Source: Propionibacteriales bacterium
GTDB taxonomy: Bacteria; Actinomycetota; Actinomycetes; Propionibacteriales; Nocardioidaceae
NCBI GenBank assembly: GCA_009379735.1
Contig: WHTB01000013.1
Span: 1-33,945, forward strand
DNA: 33,945 nucleotides
Direction: 5' to 3'
Shown: piece by piece, positions 32,470 to 33,945 of the stretch
Layout: the number at the start of each line of letters is the position of its first letter
How positions within the stretch are numbered: the stretch's first letter is position 1
The notes under the pieces: model-generated
What the model saw: the letters and a program-made list of their open reading frames with translations, nothing else
What the model was told of the DNA's origin: nothing
The model's database searches: none
Made by a program: the position numbers and the translations under genes

Positions 32470-33282
32470 TCAGGAGGACCGGGGGCCCCCGCCCAAGGCC
32501 CGCGCGACCTTCTTGAGAGCGTCCGCCATGGTCGCGATGCGGCCCTTGTCCAGGCGGCTCAGCGGCGCGGCCACGGCGATGGAGGCGAGCTGGTGGCGCA
32601 GATCGTAGAAGGCGATGGCCACCGAGCCCACCCCGTCCTCAGATTCGGCGCGGTTGACTGCATAGCCCTGTCGACGTGCCCTCTCGAGTGCGACCGTCAG
32701 CTGCTCACGTGACGTGATCGAGCGCTTGGTCCTGGTCTCGAGCGCTCCGATATCGGGCGGGTACACCCGGTCGAGCTGATCCGCGGTCAGCTTGGACAGC
32801 ATCGCCTTTCCGACCGAGGTGCAGTGGGCCGGCAGCATCGCGCCGGTCCTCGGCGTGACCCGAAGCGCCCGCCCACCCTCCACCGCATCGAGGAAACGGA
32901 CCATCCGCCCTTCGAGTACGGCGAGGTGCGCGGTCTCGTCGAACTCAGCGGCGAGCTCCCGTAGGGTGTCTCGGGCTTGCTCACGTACATCCAGTGCTTG
33001 CACGACGGCTAGCCCGACGTCCACCAGTGCTGGGCCGGCCACGTAGGTGCGCGAGCCGGGCTCCTGCTGGACGAACCCGTGGTAGGCGAGCATGGCCAGC
33101 AGACGATGCGCGGTGGAGTTGGCGACGCCGAGATACTGGCAGGCTTCGGTCAGCCGAACCGAACGTTGCTGCCGGAAGAGCAAGAGCAGGCGCAGTGCGT
33201 TGTTCACCGACGAGATCGGGTACGTGGGAGCGGGCGTCCCACTCTCCGGAAGTGACTTCTGCACAGCGCTATGGTACGTCAT
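32470..33282 (-). CDS. IclR-family transcriptional regulator 3 (paralogue of IclR1)
   Basis: A 270-residue IclR protein. Both domains parallel IclR1: YPISSVNNALRLLLLF, TEACQYLGVANSTAHRLLAML, effector motif PAHCTSVGKAMLS, and late ESEDGVGSVAIAF. The recognition helix differs from IclR1 at only two or three positions, so both are expected to bind the same TTC-N9-GAA sites. The start is ATG 33282 or the adjacent GTG 33285. It faces away from the TctB gene across a 208-bp region with a tandem operator, so it likely controls that transporter and itself. Confidence 0.9.
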   Translation of the reverse strand: MTYHSAVQKSLPESGTPAPTYPISSVNNALRLLLLFRQQRSVRLTEACQYLGVANSTAHRLLAMLAYHGFVQQEPGSRTYVAGPALVDVGLAVVQALDVREQARDTLRELAAEFDETAHLAVLEGRMVRFLDAVEGGRALRVTPRTGAMLPAHCTSVGKAMLSKLTADQLDRVYPPDIGALETRTKRSITSREQLTVALERARRQGYAVNRAESEDGVGSVAIAFYDLRHQLASIAVAAPLSRLDKGRIATMADALKKVARALGGGPRSS

Positions 33283-33363
33283 CACCAGCAGCGACCCATG
33301 GATGTCGGTGCCGCGCTCGCGCCGGACCCTTGACGGCCGTGTGACCAGAACCTACAGTCATGG

Positions 33364-33398
33364 TTCCGTGTACCAGAAGTTGTTTCTACTCCAAGGAA
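33364..33398. promoter_or_regulatory. Tandem IclR-type operator between iclR3 and tctB
   Basis: TTCCG-TGTAC-CAGAA (33364-33378) and TTCTA-CTCCA-AGGAA (33384-33398) are 20 bp apart and both fit TTC-N9-GAA. An additional inverted repeat GAACC-N9-GGTTC lies at 33348-33366. The array is about 80 bp from the IclR3 start and 93 bp from the TctB start. Confidence 0.6.
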
Positions 33399-33490
33399 AC
33401 GACACCTGGTGACGTCGATTGGTCCGACCAGAGGACCCTGCTCGTCCTCAGTCGCGCGAGCGGCTTGCGACACCAAGCCTGGGAGAAGTG

Positions 33491-33945
33491 GTGCGAGCGG
33501 TTGACGCGGCGACAGGCATCACGGTGACACTGGTCGGCGCCTACGCACTCGACATCGCCTTTGACCTGGAGCTGACCGGCGAGGACGGCGTGCCGGGCCC
33601 GGGCCTCTTCCCGGCATTGCTCTCCGCCTTCATGGTGCTGCTCGGGCTGCTGCTCGTCGTCTCGGCGACCCGTCGACTGGTGAGCGACGAGACGGACGAC
33701 GACGAGCCGGAGCCAGGTTTCACTCGTTCCGGTCTCCGCCGGGCGGGCGTCGTCATTGTGAGCCTGGTCGTGGGGGTCATCCTGCTCCCCATTCTCGGCT
33801 TCTTGCTCACGGGCATTCTCCTGGTCGCCTTCCTGGTCTTCGGTGTCGAAGGTCGGCACAGCCTCGGTGCTGCTGCGGCATCGATCCTGATCCCCGTTGC
33901 TGCGCACGTCCTCTTCGTCACGCTCCTCGGCGTGCGTCTTCCCGA
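33491..33945 (+). CDS. tctB: TctB subunit of a tripartite tricarboxylate transporter, C-terminus beyond the window
   Basis: 151 residues are visible. The pattern is that of the small four-helix TctB protein (DUF1468): GVPGPGLFPALLSAFMVLLGLLLVV for the first conserved region, an acidic linker DETDDDEPEP, two more helices, and LFVTLLGVRLP at the end seen here. TctB works with the large TctA permease and a periplasmic or lipoprotein TctC receptor; neither is in the window. The start is GTG 33491 with GGGAG at 33481-33485. Members of this system import citrate and aromatic dicarboxylates such as terephthalate, but the ligand here is not known. Confidence 0.8.
   Translation, partial: MRAVDAATGITVTLVGAYALDIAFDLELTGEDGVPGPGLFPALLSAFMVLLGLLLVVSATRRLVSDETDDDEPEPGFTRSGLRRAGVVIVSLVVGVILLPILGFLLTGILLVAFLVFGVEGRHSLGAAAASILIPVAAHVLFVTLLGVRLP

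Overview
The window looks like a chromosomal catabolic region of a GC-rich actinobacterium. Codons end mostly in G or C, GTG starts are frequent, and many neighbouring genes overlap by ATGA or GTGA. A Nocardioides-type organism is plausible, but there is no rRNA or housekeeping phylogenetic marker to prove it. No tRNA, rRNA, CRISPR array or intact insertion sequence was seen.

Region 1 (1-7153). A partial DoxX-like gene on the minus strand faces away from a plus-strand operon. That operon encodes a NitT/TauT-type ABC importer (binding lipoprotein, ATPase, permease), a Rieske ring-hydroxylating dioxygenase (alpha and beta), a small unrecognised protein (S1) and a cis-dihydrodiol dehydrogenase-like SDR. 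A possible 59-codon ORF and an IclR regulator (IclR1) follow.

Region 2 (7150-20275, mostly minus). A long, tightly packed operon reads 19352 to 8034. In order it encodes a benzoate-dioxygenase-like alpha, beta, a second small protein (S2, homologous to S1), ABC ATPase, binding lipoprotein, two permeases, a ThDP-dependent decarboxylase-like enzyme, a zinc alcohol dehydrogenase, a 3Fe-4S ferredoxin, a ferredoxin reductase and an MFS transporter. A class II aldolase-family gene (possible aromatic-carboxylate decarboxylase) lies beyond it under its own operator. A divergent IclR gene (IclR2) sits at the operon head. Only one ferredoxin/reductase pair is visible for the two oxygenases.

Region 3 (20276-29700). 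This holds a SulP transporter with an ArsR repressor, a strongly divergent GTP-PEPCK homologue, stand-alone GTP cyclohydrolase II behind a truncated PLP-enzyme remnant, an acyl-CoA synthetase, a YbfB-type MFS transporter and an alpha/beta hydrolase.

Region 4 (29700-33945). This holds a TetR regulator, a VOC-fold protein, an MFS transporter, a third IclR regulator (IclR3, close paralogue of IclR1) and the first part of a TctB subunit of a tripartite tricarboxylate transporter.

Two observations tie the locus together. First, both dioxygenases carry the same third gene in the same alpha-beta-small order; the two products share NEFS and LD-x2-ELESL motifs at identical spacing. Second, four separate promoter regions (lipoprotein 1, aldolase, VOC, IclR3/TctB) contain tandem imperfect palindromes of the form TTC-N9-GAA, with copies exactly 20 bp apart. 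These are candidate operators for IclR1 and IclR3. The likely job of the locus is uptake and ring dihydroxylation of one or two aromatic carboxylates; the exact substrate cannot be read from sequence.
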